A stretch of DNA of 64,000 nt from Scatosoma sp045542595 (GCA_045542595.1 JAZQLI010000004.1:62001-126000), one strand, 5' to 3'; positions 1-9,300 are shown, counted from the first letter of the stretch. A program made the numbers and translations. Notes: generated by a model from the sequence alone, not told the origin.

Positions 1-604
1 ACGTAGCGTATACGACAAGTAAGGCAAGCGAAGAAAAATCGTTGCCGATAAACCCTGCGATAAACGATTGTAAAAGGGGGTGTTTAAACGTTTTGGCAAG
101 CTCGCCCGTGGAGCGTGTATAAAAATACAACAGCGACGGAGTTTTTAGTACGGCTTGCGTAAACGAAAGCTTTTTATCGTGTTGCTTTCCTGCGATAGAA
201 CAAAGCGCTTGCACCGTTTCTACCGCGCTAATCAGTCGACGAATTTGCTTTTTGTCGGCAGGGGAAATTTGCAACATATTCTCCTGCAAAACCTGCAAAT
301 CCTTGTCTAACGCAAGCGTTTGCCCGTCAATTTCGCAGGTGTATAGCTCGTTTGCCTGATACACGTCGTCGGTATCGAGCATACCCAGCGTTTGCCAAAC
401 TTGATACGTTTGCGTGCGCGGATTTGTACCTGTAAGCCAGTGAATACAGTTGTCGATATGGTATGCGCCGCGTTGCCAGCCCGTAAGGTTACCGCCTGCT
501 ATATGTTGGCGTTCGCAAATAATAGCGCGGTGTCCGTTTTGTCTTGCGTAAATACCTGCGGACAAGCCAGCTACGCCGCCGCCGATAATGAGAATTTTTG
601 CCAT
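1..604 (-). CDS. NAD(P)/FAD-dependent oxidoreductase, phytoene desaturase-like (C-terminus cut by window edge)
   Basis: Reading the minus strand from the ATG at 604 gives about 201 codons open to the window edge. The product starts MAKILIIGGGVAGLSAGIYA, a Rossmann FAD-binding motif (GGGVAGLSAG), followed by CERQHIAGGNLTGW, which resembles the second part of the dinucleotide fold in carotenoid desaturase/isomerase-type amine oxidases. The N-terminal third is therefore a flavin-binding domain. The substrate domain lies outside the window, so the reaction cannot be named. It is transcribed divergently from the MFS gene at 745. No strong Shine-Dalgarno is visible before the ATG. The family call is fairly sure; specificity is unknown. 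Confidence 0.82.
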   Translation of the reverse strand, partial: MAKILIIGGGVAGLSAGIYARQNGHRAIICERQHIAGGNLTGWQRGAYHIDNCIHWLTGTNPRTQTYQVWQTLGMLDTDDVYQANELYTCEIDGQTLALDKDLQVLQENMLQISPADKKQIRRLISAVETVQALCSIAGKQHDKKLSFTQAVLKTPSLLYFYTRSTGELAKTFKHPLLQSFIAGFIGNDFSSLALLVVYAT

Positions 605-680
605 AGTAGCAGTGTGCTACGTTCGTCGGCATTTTATGTGTAAAAAGTTGGAAAAAAATAAAAACTTTGAAGTGTTTTCA

Positions 681-709
681 TTGACTTTTTTATGCGGCTA
701 TTTTATAAT
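681..709 (+). promoter_or_regulatory. Vegetative promoter for the MFS gene
   Basis: TTGACT at 681-686 and TATAAT at 704-709 with a 17-nt spacer, 35 nt upstream of the start codon at 745. Confidence 0.75.
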
Positions 710-744
710 AATAAACGGTTTACGTACTTTAGGAGAAAACGGTT

Positions 745-1983
745 ATGCAAAATACTACGCGCGTTAAATTCGCTTGTTATACCACCAATATTTCTATGTC
801 TATCGTCGGGAATATTTCTCCCGTTTTGTTCGTTACGTTTCGCAATCTTTACGGACTTTCTTATTCTCTTTTAGGGCTTTTAGTACTCGTCAATTTCGTA
901 ACGCAGTTGACGGTGGATTTGCTGTTCTCCTTTTTCTCGCATAAATTCAATATTCCGTTGGCCGTTAAAATTACGCCCGTGTTGGTTGTAGTAGGTCTAC
1001 TCATTTACGCGTTATATCCTATGTTTTTGCCGCAAAGCGCATACGTTGGGCTTGTGATAGGTACCATTATTTTCTCTGCGGCAGGCGGACTTACCGAAGT
1101 GCTGATTAGTCCCGTTATCGCCGCGTTGCCCAGCGATAATCCCGAACGGGATATGAGTAAGTTACACTCCGTTTACGCTTGGGGAGTGGTAGGCGTAATT
1201 ATCATAGCTACGTTGTATTTGCTCGTATTTCAAGCGGCAAATTGGCAATGGTTGGCGCTTGGATTTTTAGTAGTTCCGCTTTGTTCGTGCGCGTTGTTTT
1301 CTCGCGCAGAATTGCCGCAAATGCAAACACCCGAAAAGGCGTCGGGCGTGGTGGAATTTATGAAAAAGCCCGCACTTTGGCTTTGCGTGTTGGCTATATT
1401 CCTTGGCGGCGCAAGCGAGTGCACGATGGCACAATGGAGTTCGAGCTATATTGAAAAGGCGTTGGGAATACCCAAAGTATGGGGAGATATTTTTGGCGTT
1501 GCGGTGTTTGCGCTTATGCTTGGGCTGGGGCGTTCGTTGTATGCAAAGTACGGCAAACGCATTGAAAAGGTGTTGTTTTTAGGTGCTTTGGGCGCTACCG
1601 TATGTTATGCCATAGCGGCGATTTCTAACGTAGCGATTATAGGGCTTATTGCCTGCGGCTTGACTGGTTTTTGCGTGTCTATGCTGTGGCCGGGGAGTTT
1701 GATTGTCGCAGCGGATAAACTGCCGACGGGCGGCGTATTTATGTACGCTATGATGGCGGCAGGGGGCGATTTGGGCGCGTCGGTTGCGCCACAACTCGTG
1801 GGGGTGGTTACCGACGTAGTTGCTTCGAACGCCACGCTTGCGCAAACGGCGTTGCAGTGGGGGTTGACTGCTGAACAGCTGGGTATGAAAGCAGGGTTAC
1901 TTATCGGTGCGTTGTTCGCCTTGGGTGCAACGGTAGTGTATTTCTATATTTTGAAAACCAAAAAGAAAGAAAAAAGCGAATAA
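745..1983 (+). CDS. MFS transporter
   Basis: A 412-residue, strongly hydrophobic protein with about 12 predicted membrane spans and a charged cytoplasmic tail ending KTKKKEKSE, the size of a standard major facilitator. A segment near residue 220 (GGASECTMAQWSSSYIEKAL) has the small-residue/acidic/Trp pattern seen in the sugar-porter-like FucP branch, so a sugar or related substrate is possible but unproven. The ATG at 745 is preceded by AGGAG at 731-735. The gene appears monocistronic: it has its own promoter at 681-709 and a terminator hairpin directly after its stop codon. Confidence 0.85.
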   Translation: MQNTTRVKFACYTTNISMSIVGNISPVLFVTFRNLYGLSYSLLGLLVLVNFVTQLTVDLLFSFFSHKFNIPLAVKITPVLVVVGLLIYALYPMFLPQSAYVGLVIGTIIFSAAGGLTEVLISPVIAALPSDNPERDMSKLHSVYAWGVVGVIIIATLYLLVFQAANWQWLALGFLVVPLCSCALFSRAELPQMQTPEKASGVVEFMKKPALWLCVLAIFLGGASECTMAQWSSSYIEKALGIPKVWGDIFGVAVFALMLGLGRSLYAKYGKRIEKVLFLGALGATVCYAIAAISNVAIIGLIACGLTGFCVSMLWPGSLIVAADKLPTGGVFMYAMMAAGGDLGASVAPQLVGVVTDVVASNATLAQTALQWGLTAEQLGMKAGLLIGALFALGATVVYFYILKTKKKEKSE

Positions 1984-1988
1984 TCTTT

Positions 1989-2018
1989 AACGGAGCGGTA
2001 CAACGCTCCGTTATTTTT
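1989..2018 (+). terminator. Rho-independent terminator after the MFS gene
   Basis: Perfect 9-bp stem (1989-1997 with 2004-2012), 6-nt loop, then a T-rich run. Confidence 0.8.
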
Positions 2019-2031
2019 AAAGAATAAATAC

Positions 2032-2060
2032 TTGACACAAACGTGTAAATATATTATAAT
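2032..2060 (+). promoter_or_regulatory. Consensus promoter for the SDR gene
   Basis: TTGACA at 2032-2037 and TATAAT at 2055-2060, spacer 17 nt; both hexamers match consensus exactly. Confidence 0.85.
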
Positions 2061-2113
2061 AAAAGATAGGGGATACCCCAAAATACATTGTGTTTACAAG
2101 GAGAATATACAAT

Positions 2114-2944
2114 ATGGCAAACGTATGTGTGATTACCGGCGGCGGTAGCGGTATGGGCTTGGAAGCGGCAAAATGTATGCCCAAGGATAAAATTATCGTC
2201 ATTTGCGGCAGAACGTTGAAAAAGTTGGAAGGTGCGGTGGAAGAACTGAAAGCACTCGGTTTTGAAGCGTATGCAAAAACTTGCGATACTTCGGATAGAG
2301 AAAGCGTAAAAGAACTTGTAAAATTCGCTTGCGAGCTCGGTGAAGTGAAAAACGTAATCAACTCGGCAGGGGTTTCGCCTGCAATGAAAGGCACGCCCGA
2401 ATCTATTTTGCGTATCAACGCACTCGGTACGGTGTATATGAATCAAGAATTTTCCAAAGTGATGAACCCCGGTAGTGTTATCGTGGACGTTTCGTCTAAC
2501 TCGGCGTATATTTTGCCGTCGTTTATTATTCCTAAAAAGGCGTATGCGTTGGCGGAAACGGACGAAGCGAAGTTCTTGAAAAAACTTATCAAACGCAGCG
2601 GTTTGGCAAAAGGCGAATACCAACAAAAGGGCTTTGCGTACTCCCTTTCTAAAAACTTCGTGGTTTGGTATGCGAAGAAATGCGCGTTCGAATACGGCAA
2701 AAAGGGTATCCGCGTGGTATCGTTGAGCCCTGGGTTGATTGCTACCGATATGGGTAATTTGGAAAAGGAAGACGGCGGAATGCTTATTCCGTTCTCGGCG
2801 GAAGAGAGAATGGGTAAACCGGAAGAACTCGGTTTTGCGTTGGCTACGGTTGCGGACGAAAGAAACGGGTATTTGGCAGGCGTGGACGTGCTTTGCGACG
2901 GCGGCTCGACCAACGGTATGAAAGAATTTAAAAAGAAGAAATAA
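2114..2944 (+). CDS. SDR family NAD(P)-dependent oxidoreductase
   Basis: A 276-residue short-chain dehydrogenase/reductase. The N-terminus MANVCVITGGGSGMG carries the TGxxxGxG cofactor motif; NSAG appears near residue 86 and the catalytic YxxxK as YSLSK near residue 182, after a conserved Ser-rich strand (VDVSSNSAY). The C-terminal segment GYLAGVDVLCDGGSTNG is typical of classical SDRs. A longer reading frame opens at 2090, but the ATG at 2114 sits 6-12 nt after AAGGAGAA and begins at the canonical first strand, so it is the chosen start. An insertion between the Ser strand and YxxxK (PKKAYALAETDEAKF region) resembles the hydroxysteroid dehydrogenase-like subset; the substrate cannot be assigned. 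Monocistronic. Confidence 0.88.
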   Translation: MANVCVITGGGSGMGLEAAKCMPKDKIIVICGRTLKKLEGAVEELKALGFEAYAKTCDTSDRESVKELVKFACELGEVKNVINSAGVSPAMKGTPESILRINALGTVYMNQEFSKVMNPGSVIVDVSSNSAYILPSFIIPKKAYALAETDEAKFLKKLIKRSGLAKGEYQQKGFAYSLSKNFVVWYAKKCAFEYGKKGIRVVSLSPGLIATDMGNLEKEDGGMLIPFSAEERMGKPEELGFALATVADERNGYLAGVDVLCDGGSTNGMKEFKKKK

Positions 2945-2956
2945 GAAAGAACGATA

Positions 2957-2990
2957 AAAAAGCGGAACGGCTAAAAACCGTTCCGCTTTT
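2957..2990. terminator. Bidirectional terminator between convergent genes
   Basis: 13-bp stem (2957-2970 with 2978-2990) flanked by A and T runs on both sides, between the SDR gene and the oppositely oriented antiporter gene. Confidence 0.85.
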
Positions 2991-2999
2991 CGTTTACAG

Positions 3000-4340
3000 T
3001 TAAAGATTTGTGGATTGTTCTTGTTGCGCTTGTTCTACTTGTTCCATGGCTTTTGCAACCATCTTTTGTGCGTGTTCGTGGCGCGCGCTCGTCTTGCCTT
3101 CAGGGTTGATATCGCCTGCTTTAAGAAGCGCCATTTTCGTGAGTGCAGGACCTACAAGCTCGTAAATGAGTACGGCAAAAAGCGTAATGTTTGCAATTAA
3201 AAGTCCTTCCGCGCCAAGCTCTGCCGAACTCATTGCCATATTCGCCATACCCAACGCTACGCCTGCTTGGGGTAAAAGAGTGATGCCTAAATATTTCACG
3301 ATAGCATCGTCGCATTTCGCTATTTTCGACGAAAGGAACGCGCCGCTGTATTTCCCTGCCGAACGGCTCAAGACATATACCAAGCCGATAATAACAATCA
3401 TAATATCGGCAAATACCGAAAGCTCTAATTCTGCGCCGCTAAGCACAAAGAAGATGACGAAAAGGGGTGCTGTCCATCTATCTACTCTATCCATAAGCTC
3501 TTCGGAAAAATCGCATACGTTACAAAAGATAGTGCCGAGCATCATACATACGAGCAGCGAAGAGAAACCGATATGGACGCCGCCGATATTAAATTTCAGC
3601 ATAGAAAGACCAATGGTTAAAAGTACGAAACCGACGGATACGGCAAGACGTTTAGAACGGGAGTGGAAGAACTGTTCGCAAAGGCTGAATAAATATCCCA
3701 TAGCCGCGCCAAGCCCAAGAGATAATACAATTTCAAGTAAAGGTTCAACGACGATAGAGATAATGGAAATTGCGCCGACTTTTAACGCTTTCGCGATACC
3801 GAAAGAAATGGCGAAAAGCACCAAGCCTACTGCGTCGTCCAAAGCCACTACGGGCAATAAAATATCCGTTACTTTGCCTTTGGCTTTGTATTGTTTAACA
3901 ACCATCAGCGTTGCCGCGGGTGCGGTTGCCGAAGCGATAGCGCCAAGCACCAAAGCAGCGGATAAGGGAAGTTTATCGGGCATAATGAAATGCAAACCGA
4001 TAAGCACCGCGTCTACCACTACGGTAGTAATTACCGCTTGGAAAATACCCACGATAGTAGCTTGCTTGCCAATTTTTTTCAGTTGCGACAATCTAAATTC
4101 GTTGCCGATAGAAAAGGCGATAAAACCTAAAGCTACGTCCGCAAGAATACTCACCGTTTCAATATCTTGGGCGGAAGTAAAGCCCAAGCCGGGCAAGCCG
4201 AATGCGCCAAGGCAATACGGCCCGACGAGGATACCTGCAACCAAGTACGCGGTAACGGCAGGGAGTTTTGCCAGCTTTGCCAAACGGGACAAGAGCAAGC
4301 CCGCCAAAAGCGATATGGATAAGGAAAGTAAAATTTGCAT
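3000..4340 (-). CDS. Cation:proton antiporter (KefB/CPA2-type)
   Basis: A 446-residue polytopic protein with about 12 hydrophobic segments. The N-terminus (SRLAKLAKLPAVTAYLVAGI then LVGP) is the classic first repeat of monovalent cation/proton antiporter-2 proteins. ALDDAVGLVLFAI near residue 165 contains the paired acidic residues in the membrane that carry protons in this family. The hydrophilic tail is Gln/Glu-rich and lacks a RCK/TrkA nucleotide-binding domain, unlike full KefB/KefC. Probable role: Na+ or K+/H+ exchange at the cytoplasmic membrane. The start is supported by GGAGG about 11 nt upstream on the minus strand. Monocistronic and convergent with the SDR gene. Confidence 0.87.
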   Translation of the reverse strand: MQILLSLSISLLAGLLLSRLAKLAKLPAVTAYLVAGILVGPYCLGAFGLPGLGFTSAQDIETVSILADVALGFIAFSIGNEFRLSQLKKIGKQATIVGIFQAVITTVVVDAVLIGLHFIMPDKLPLSAALVLGAIASATAPAATLMVVKQYKAKGKVTDILLPVVALDDAVGLVLFAISFGIAKALKVGAISIISIVVEPLLEIVLSLGLGAAMGYLFSLCEQFFHSRSKRLAVSVGFVLLTIGLSMLKFNIGGVHIGFSSLLVCMMLGTIFCNVCDFSEELMDRVDRWTAPLFVIFFVLSGAELELSVFADIMIVIIGLVYVLSRSAGKYSGAFLSSKIAKCDDAIVKYLGITLLPQAGVALGMANMAMSSAELGAEGLLIANITLFAVLIYELVGPALTKMALLKAGDINPEGKTSARHEHAQKMVAKAMEQVEQAQQEQSTNL

Positions 4341-4513
4341 AAAAAAAATTGCCTCCGTGCGGACACAACCGTTGCGTGTTCGTTTATTTCGTTAAACATT
4401 ATACTACTAATTTTTTAGAAAGGCAAATAAAAACGAATGAAAAATAAAAATTACGTAAAAGAATTTTAAGCCCGGTAGCGTAAAAAATTATTGTATTGGC
4501 TTGGTACAAGTAT

Positions 4514-4542
4514 TTGACAATTTATTTTATCCGTTGTATAAT
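4514..4542 (+). promoter_or_regulatory. Consensus promoter for nfnA-nfnB
   Basis: TTGACA at 4514-4519, TATAAT at 4537-4542, spacer 17 nt; 35 nt before the nfnA start. Confidence 0.85.
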
Positions 4543-4576
4543 AGTTGCGAGTATAAAAGAAAGGAGATTTTACCTG

Positions 4577-5419
4577 ATGTATCAAATCGTTGGCAAAAAA
4601 TCGCTCAATCCTACGGTTACGCAAATGGAAATTGCCGCGCCGTTCGTAGCGAAAAAGGCGCTCCCTGGTCAATTTATTATCTTGCGCGTAGACGAAGACG
4701 GAGAACGTATTCCCCTTACCGTCGCAGGGTACGACCGTGAAAAGGGCACCGTTACCATTATATTCCAAATTGTGGGCGGCTCTACCGAGCTTCTCAATCA
4801 TAAAAACGTAGGGGATTATATTCCCGATTTCGTAGGTCCGCTTGGCAGACCTACGCATACCGACGGTTTGAAAAAGGTATGCGTGGTGGGCGGCGGCGTA
4901 GGTTGCGCTATCGCGTTACCCGTAGCGCAGGCGTTACACGCACAAGGCACGGAAGTTACGTCTATTATCGGTTTTAGAAATAAAGACCTTGTTATTTTGG
5001 AAGACGAATTTAAAGCAGCTTCTAACGATTTTTATATGATGACGGACGACGGTAGCTACGGTCAACAAGGCAACGTTTGCGTGCCGCTCAAAGAATTGTT
5101 GGAAAAGGGCGAACAGTTTGACGAAGTAATTACTATCGGGCCGCTTATTATGATGAAATTCGTATGCGCACTCACCAAAGAATATAACGTAAAAACGATT
5201 GCCAGTATGAACCCTATTATGATTGACGGAACGGGTATGTGCGGCGGTTGCAGACTCACCGTAGGTGGCAAAATGAAATTTGCGTGTGTAGACGGACCGG
5301 AATTCGACGGGCATCAAATTGATTTCGACGAAGCAATGAGTCGTTCCCGTACGTATGCGGATTTTGAAATGCACGAGAGAGAAGAAGCGTGCAACCTGTT
5401 CAAAATGGAGGTAAAATAA
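4577..5419 (+). CDS. nfnA: NfnA-type FAD/NAD(H)-binding subunit (sulfide/dihydroorotate dehydrogenase-like)
   Basis: A 280-residue ferredoxin-NADP reductase-fold protein. The N-terminal half holds an FAD-binding barrel with RIPLTVAGY; the second half has a nucleotide fold with VCVVGGGVGCA. Near the C-terminus C222, C225 and C237 plus a nearby Asp (D217) form the set of ligands seen for the [2Fe-2S] cluster of the NfnA subunit. In Clostridia and Thermotoga, NfnA with NfnB forms the NADH-dependent reduced ferredoxin:NADP oxidoreductase, which couples NADH and NADPH pools by electron bifurcation. The next gene, 3 nt away, encodes the NfnB partner, which supports this role over PyrK. The ATG at 4577 follows AAGGAG at 4561; the frame is open further upstream, but that would overlap the promoter. 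Confidence 0.9.
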   Translation: MYQIVGKKSLNPTVTQMEIAAPFVAKKALPGQFIILRVDEDGERIPLTVAGYDREKGTVTIIFQIVGGSTELLNHKNVGDYIPDFVGPLGRPTHTDGLKKVCVVGGGVGCAIALPVAQALHAQGTEVTSIIGFRNKDLVILEDEFKAASNDFYMMTDDGSYGQQGNVCVPLKELLEKGEQFDEVITIGPLIMMKFVCALTKEYNVKTIASMNPIMIDGTGMCGGCRLTVGGKMKFACVDGPEFDGHQIDFDEAMSRSRTYADFEMHEREEACNLFKMEVK

Positions 5420-5422
5420 ATT

Positions 5423-6844
5423 ATGGCGAAGTTTAATATGAATCCTTTGAAAAACGCCATGCCTACGCAAGACGCGCAGGTTAGAAACGGTAACTTCGAA
5501 GAAGTAGCACTCGGTTACACTCCAGAAATGGCTATCGACGAAGCCAAGCGTTGTATCAACTGTAAAAATCGTCCTTGCGTGGCGGCTTGTCCCGTCAATA
5601 TTAAAATTCCTGAATTTATCGCAAAAGTAGCGGAAGGGGATTTCGAAGCGGCGTATCAAATTATCGCGGAAGATTCGTCCTTGCCTGCCGTTTGCGGACG
5701 CGTTTGTCCCCAAGAAACGCAATGCGAAGGCAAATGCACGCGCGGTATCAAAGCTGGCTGCGAAGCGGTTGGTATCGGTCGGTTGGAACGTTTCGTTGCA
5801 GACTGGCACAACGCAAATTGCACCGTTCAAGCCGTACCTGCCCCCTCCAACGGACATAAAGTAGCGGTAGTGGGTAGCGGCCCTGCAGGGCTTACCTGCG
5901 CAGGAGATTTGGCGAAAATGGGATATGAAGTAACGGTATTCGAGGCGTTGCACGTTGCAGGTGGCGTACTCGTATACGGCATTCCCGAATTCCGTTTGCC
6001 CAAAGCTATCGTAAAAAAGGAAGTGGATAACTTAAAAGCGCTTGGCGTTAAAGTGGAAACGAATATGGTTATCGGGCGCGTTATTACCATTGAAGAACTC
6101 AAGGAAGAATACGGTTTTGAAGCGGTGTTTATCGGTTCGGGCGCAGGACTTCCCAAGTTTATGAATATTCCTGGCGAAAGTTTGAAAGGCGTATATTCTG
6201 CAAACGAATTTTTAACCCGTTCTAACTTGATGAAAGCGTACCGCGTAGGTAGCCATACGCCCATTCAGCACGGCAAATGCGTTGCGGTTGTCGGCGGCGG
6301 AAACGTAGCGATGGACGCGGCGCGTACGGCAAAGCGTTTGGGCGCGGAAGTGCATATCGTATACCGTCGTGGCGAAGAAGAATTGCCTGCCCGTCGTGAA
6401 GAGATTGAACACGCGAAAGAAGAAGGTATAATTTTCGATTTACTTACCAACCCCACGCGTATTTTGGCAACCGAAACCACTGACCCGCGCAACCCGTCGT
6501 ACGGCTGGGTAAACGGTATCGAATGTATCCGTATGGAGCTTGGCGAACCCGACGAAAGCGGACGCCGTTCGCCCAAAGAAATTGCTGGGAGCGAATTTGT
6601 TATTCCCGTCGATTGCGTGATTATGTCGCTCGGTACGTCGCCTAATCCTTTGTTAAAGGATACGACGCCGGGGTTGGAAACACTCCGTCGCGGCGAAATT
6701 GCGGTGGACGAAGTGGGTAAAACTTCTATTGAAGGCGTATATTGCGGTGGCGACGCGGCAACGGGCGCGGCTACCGTTATCAAGGCAATGGGCGCAGGTA
6801 AAATAGCGGCGAAAGCCATTGACGAGTATATTCAAAACAAATAA
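5423..6844 (+). CDS. nfnB: NfnB / NADPH-dependent glutamate synthase small-chain-like flavoprotein
   Basis: A 473-residue protein of the GltD/NfnB family. Two cysteine clusters in the first 110 residues (C44, C47, C52, C56 and C91, C95, C101, C105) bind two [4Fe-4S] centres. An FAD Rossmann motif follows (GSGPAG at 151-156), then a second nucleotide-binding motif (VVGGGNVAMDAARTA, about residue 290) for NADPH. It lies 3 nt downstream of nfnA, so the two are translated from one message. The pair is expected to be the cytosolic bifurcating transhydrogenase NfnAB. An isolated glutamate synthase small subunit is less likely because no large subunit is adjacent and NfnA is. A strong terminator follows. 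Confidence 0.9.
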   Translation: MAKFNMNPLKNAMPTQDAQVRNGNFEEVALGYTPEMAIDEAKRCINCKNRPCVAACPVNIKIPEFIAKVAEGDFEAAYQIIAEDSSLPAVCGRVCPQETQCEGKCTRGIKAGCEAVGIGRLERFVADWHNANCTVQAVPAPSNGHKVAVVGSGPAGLTCAGDLAKMGYEVTVFEALHVAGGVLVYGIPEFRLPKAIVKKEVDNLKALGVKVETNMVIGRVITIEELKEEYGFEAVFIGSGAGLPKFMNIPGESLKGVYSANEFLTRSNLMKAYRVGSHTPIQHGKCVAVVGGGNVAMDAARTAKRLGAEVHIVYRRGEEELPARREEIEHAKEEGIIFDLLTNPTRILATETTDPRNPSYGWVNGIECIRMELGEPDESGRRSPKEIAGSEFVIPVDCVIMSLGTSPNPLLKDTTPGLETLRRGEIAVDEVGKTSIEGVYCGGDAATGAATVIKAMGAGKIAAKAIDEYIQNK

Positions 6845-6866
6845 ATATTTTTTCAAACCGAAATGA

Positions 6867-6910
6867 AACGGAGTGCAAAGCGACAAACTTTGCACTCCGT
6901 TAATTTTTTA
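6867..6910 (+). terminator. Rho-independent terminator after nfnB
   Basis: Perfect 14-bp stem (6867-6880 with 6888-6901), 7-nt loop, followed by AATTTTTTA. Confidence 0.9.
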
Positions 6911-6938
6911 TAAAAACGTAAAAAAAAGTGGATAACAG

Positions 6939-6967
6939 TTGACAAAGGGAGGGGGGTATGTTATAAT
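6939..6967 (+). promoter_or_regulatory. Promoter for the lipoprotein gene
   Basis: TTGACA at 6939-6944 and TATAAT at 6962-6967, spacer 17 nt. The spacer carries an unusual run of G residues. Confidence 0.82.
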
Positions 6968-7028
6968 GAAACTATACTTATTATAATACATATTATAATA
7001 GCAAATTAAAATTTGGAGGTTTTTTGCA

Positions 7029-9209
7029 ATGAAATTGTGGAAAGCAACAGCAGCTATGGTGATGGCGCTCGGTATGGCTTTTTCGGTTGCCGCTTGTGAT
7101 GACGAAGGCGGCCTTTCGTCGTTGACGAGTTCGTCGAATACGACGAGTTCGTCGAACACGACAAGTTCCGTTGGGGCAAGCGAAGAAACGAGCGAAAGCA
7201 CTAGTGAAGCAACGAGCGAATCGGTTGGCGACAGTTCGTCAGATGATTCTAGTGTGGTAACGAATCCGCTTGGAGAAAAATTTATGGGGACGATTGAAAA
7301 ATCGATAAACGAAGCGAAATCGTTTAAAATGACCTATGAATTTAAAGTGGATATTAAGGAAGACGTGGATAATCCTAGCAACGACGACGAGTATATTCAA
7401 GCGAAGATGCCCGTTACGGTATCGTTTGAAGAAGGCGGCGCAAACATTCACGCGGAAGTTATCCAGGTAACCGAAGATAAAACGGAAATCAAACAAGCGG
7501 ACGTATACTTGGTAGACGGTTATATGTACGTAAGCTATCGCGATTACGATTACGAAACGGATACATACGCAATGTCCCCTTATTACAAGGTAAAAGAAGA
7601 CCTTGCAGGTACGTTGGGAGAATTGCAAAATATGCTCAACAAGCAAGTGCCCGTAATGCCCGAAATTATGGAAATCGCGGATGAATTGTTGACGAAGCTT
7701 GAAAACGCCGACCTGGATTTACCTACCTGGGACGACGTGAAAGCAGAGCTTATCAATACGTTTACCATTGACGGCAACGTAATGAAATTTACGGTAGACG
7801 CAGTGCCTGCTATTGAAGCTACGTTAGACACGATTATCGAATATAATACGGATAGAACGATAGAAGCGGTTATCGACGAAGCGTTGTTAGAAATCGTTCC
7901 TGCAGGAGCAGGCGAAACGCAGCTTACGATGGATGTTATGCTCGACGAAATGGCTACGTGGGGCGCGGTTACGTTGGAAGAATTATGGCTGGAAATGGAC
8001 GATTTCCTTGAAACGGAATATGATACGGATATCCAAACCGTTTATAATACCGTTGTAAACGATAGTACGTTTGCAAAAATCATTGTGCTTGCATCCGGCG
8101 ACCCTGACGCAGCTACCGATTTACAAGCTATGACTGACCTGTATACTGCATTCTTCGGTGCAGAAGGTGCGTATAAGGGCGTAACGGTAGACGTTATGGT
8201 AGATATGGTTATAGATATGATGTCGGCGGAATCCGCACCTAACGGCAATGCCAGTGCTCCGAGCAGCACAGAAGAAGAGCCTGTTACGATGGCAATGGTT
8301 GCGGAAATGTTAAGAGAAGAACTCTCCGCAACGAAGCTCAATGAAATTCCCGCTATCGTGGAAGTGCAAGAAGGGGCAAAAGAAACAAAAGAACAGTTGA
8401 CGTTTGATAAGCTCGGTATGGAAATCGGCGCGGAATTCGAAGGCGAAGGCGAAAACCTTACCTTGAAAGATTTGTACTATACGTTCGACGTAGACGCAAC
8501 TCTTATTATAAAGGAATACGAGTGGGTTGACGAAGTAAAGACGTATATCGGTTCGCACACTTCGGCAAACGTGGTTTCTATGCAGTACGCTTGGAGCGAT
8601 TTCAGTACCAACACGGTAGCTATTGCATTGCCTACAGGCGCAACAACAGTAGAAGTTTGGCTCTGTGAAAACGGTTGTGGCGAGATGTGTATTGTAAGCG
8701 AATGCACACGCGAAGATATGGATAACGCGATTTTGTGCGGTGCTTGCTACGCGCTTGAAAATCCCGAAGCGATTGCTTTAAATGAAGGCGTACAAAAAAC
8801 GCTTACGGCGCATAGTGCGGTTGCGTATGAATTTACCGTAACGGAAGACAGCGTTGTTAAATTAGAGCTTGCCGGTATGGCAACGTCTTATAAATTTGGC
8901 GACGTGGACATTGCAATTTATGACGCAGAAGGTCAAAAATTGACAAACGGCTACGAAGGCTCAAGCGTAGGCGAAGGCTCGACGGGCATATGGCTACTGA
9001 ATACGGATGAGAAATTAAGTGTGGGTACGTATTATGCAGTAATCATATCGGACACGGATAGTGCTTTGGATATCGTTGCTACGGTTCATACTATAATTGA
9101 TTGTGATAATTGCGGCAATAGCTATAAATTTAATTCAACTTGGTACACTGTTGACGATATGACGGTTTGTTATCATTGTTATCAACAAATGAATCCGCAG
9201 GAAGAATAA
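7029..9209 (+). CDS. Large surface lipoprotein with C-terminal cysteine knuckles
   Basis: A 726-residue lipoprotein. The signal peptide ends in a lipobox (SVAAC, Cys at about residue 23). A Ser/Thr/Glu-rich linker follows to about residue 75, then a long acidic domain with repeated helical segments. The C-terminal quarter has two cysteine clusters: one near residues 545-575 (CENGCGEMC, then a downstream CGAC) and one at the extreme end (CDNCG and CYHC), each with treble-clef or zinc-ribbon spacing. Between them is a beta-rich stretch resembling a PPC-like domain. Metal-binding knuckles on an exported lipoprotein are unusual. No family was recognised. The ATG follows GGAGG at about 7016. The gene has its own promoter and terminator. 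Confidence 0.8.
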   Translation: MKLWKATAAMVMALGMAFSVAACDDEGGLSSLTSSSNTTSSSNTTSSVGASEETSESTSEATSESVGDSSSDDSSVVTNPLGEKFMGTIEKSINEAKSFKMTYEFKVDIKEDVDNPSNDDEYIQAKMPVTVSFEEGGANIHAEVIQVTEDKTEIKQADVYLVDGYMYVSYRDYDYETDTYAMSPYYKVKEDLAGTLGELQNMLNKQVPVMPEIMEIADELLTKLENADLDLPTWDDVKAELINTFTIDGNVMKFTVDAVPAIEATLDTIIEYNTDRTIEAVIDEALLEIVPAGAGETQLTMDVMLDEMATWGAVTLEELWLEMDDFLETEYDTDIQTVYNTVVNDSTFAKIIVLASGDPDAATDLQAMTDLYTAFFGAEGAYKGVTVDVMVDMVIDMMSAESAPNGNASAPSSTEEEPVTMAMVAEMLREELSATKLNEIPAIVEVQEGAKETKEQLTFDKLGMEIGAEFEGEGENLTLKDLYYTFDVDATLIIKEYEWVDEVKTYIGSHTSANVVSMQYAWSDFSTNTVAIALPTGATTVEVWLCENGCGEMCIVSECTREDMDNAILCGACYALENPEAIALNEGVQKTLTAHSAVAYEFTVTEDSVVKLELAGMATSYKFGDVDIAIYDAEGQKLTNGYEGSSVGEGSTGIWLLNTDEKLSVGTYYAVIISDTDSALDIVATVHTIIDCDNCGNSYKFNSTWYTVDDMTVCYHCYQQMNPQEE

Positions 9210-9249
9210 AAAATAAAAAGACCGAATAAGGTTTAAAACACATAAAAAG

Positions 9250-9279
9250 GCGGCGCGGAGAAATCCGCGCCGCTTTTTT
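9250..9279 (+). terminator. Rho-independent terminator after the lipoprotein gene
   Basis: Perfect 10-bp GC-rich stem (9250-9259 with 9264-9273), GAAA tetraloop, then six T. Confidence 0.9.
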
Positions 9280-9300
9280 ATGGGCGGTGTAGCGTTTGCG

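Noticed and set aside
3166..4395. 409-codon plus-strand frame opposite the antiporter gene
   Set aside because: It is the antisense of a clear membrane protein with all conserved motifs. Its product is Ser/Thr/Lys/Pro-rich with no recognisable domain and no ribosome binding site.
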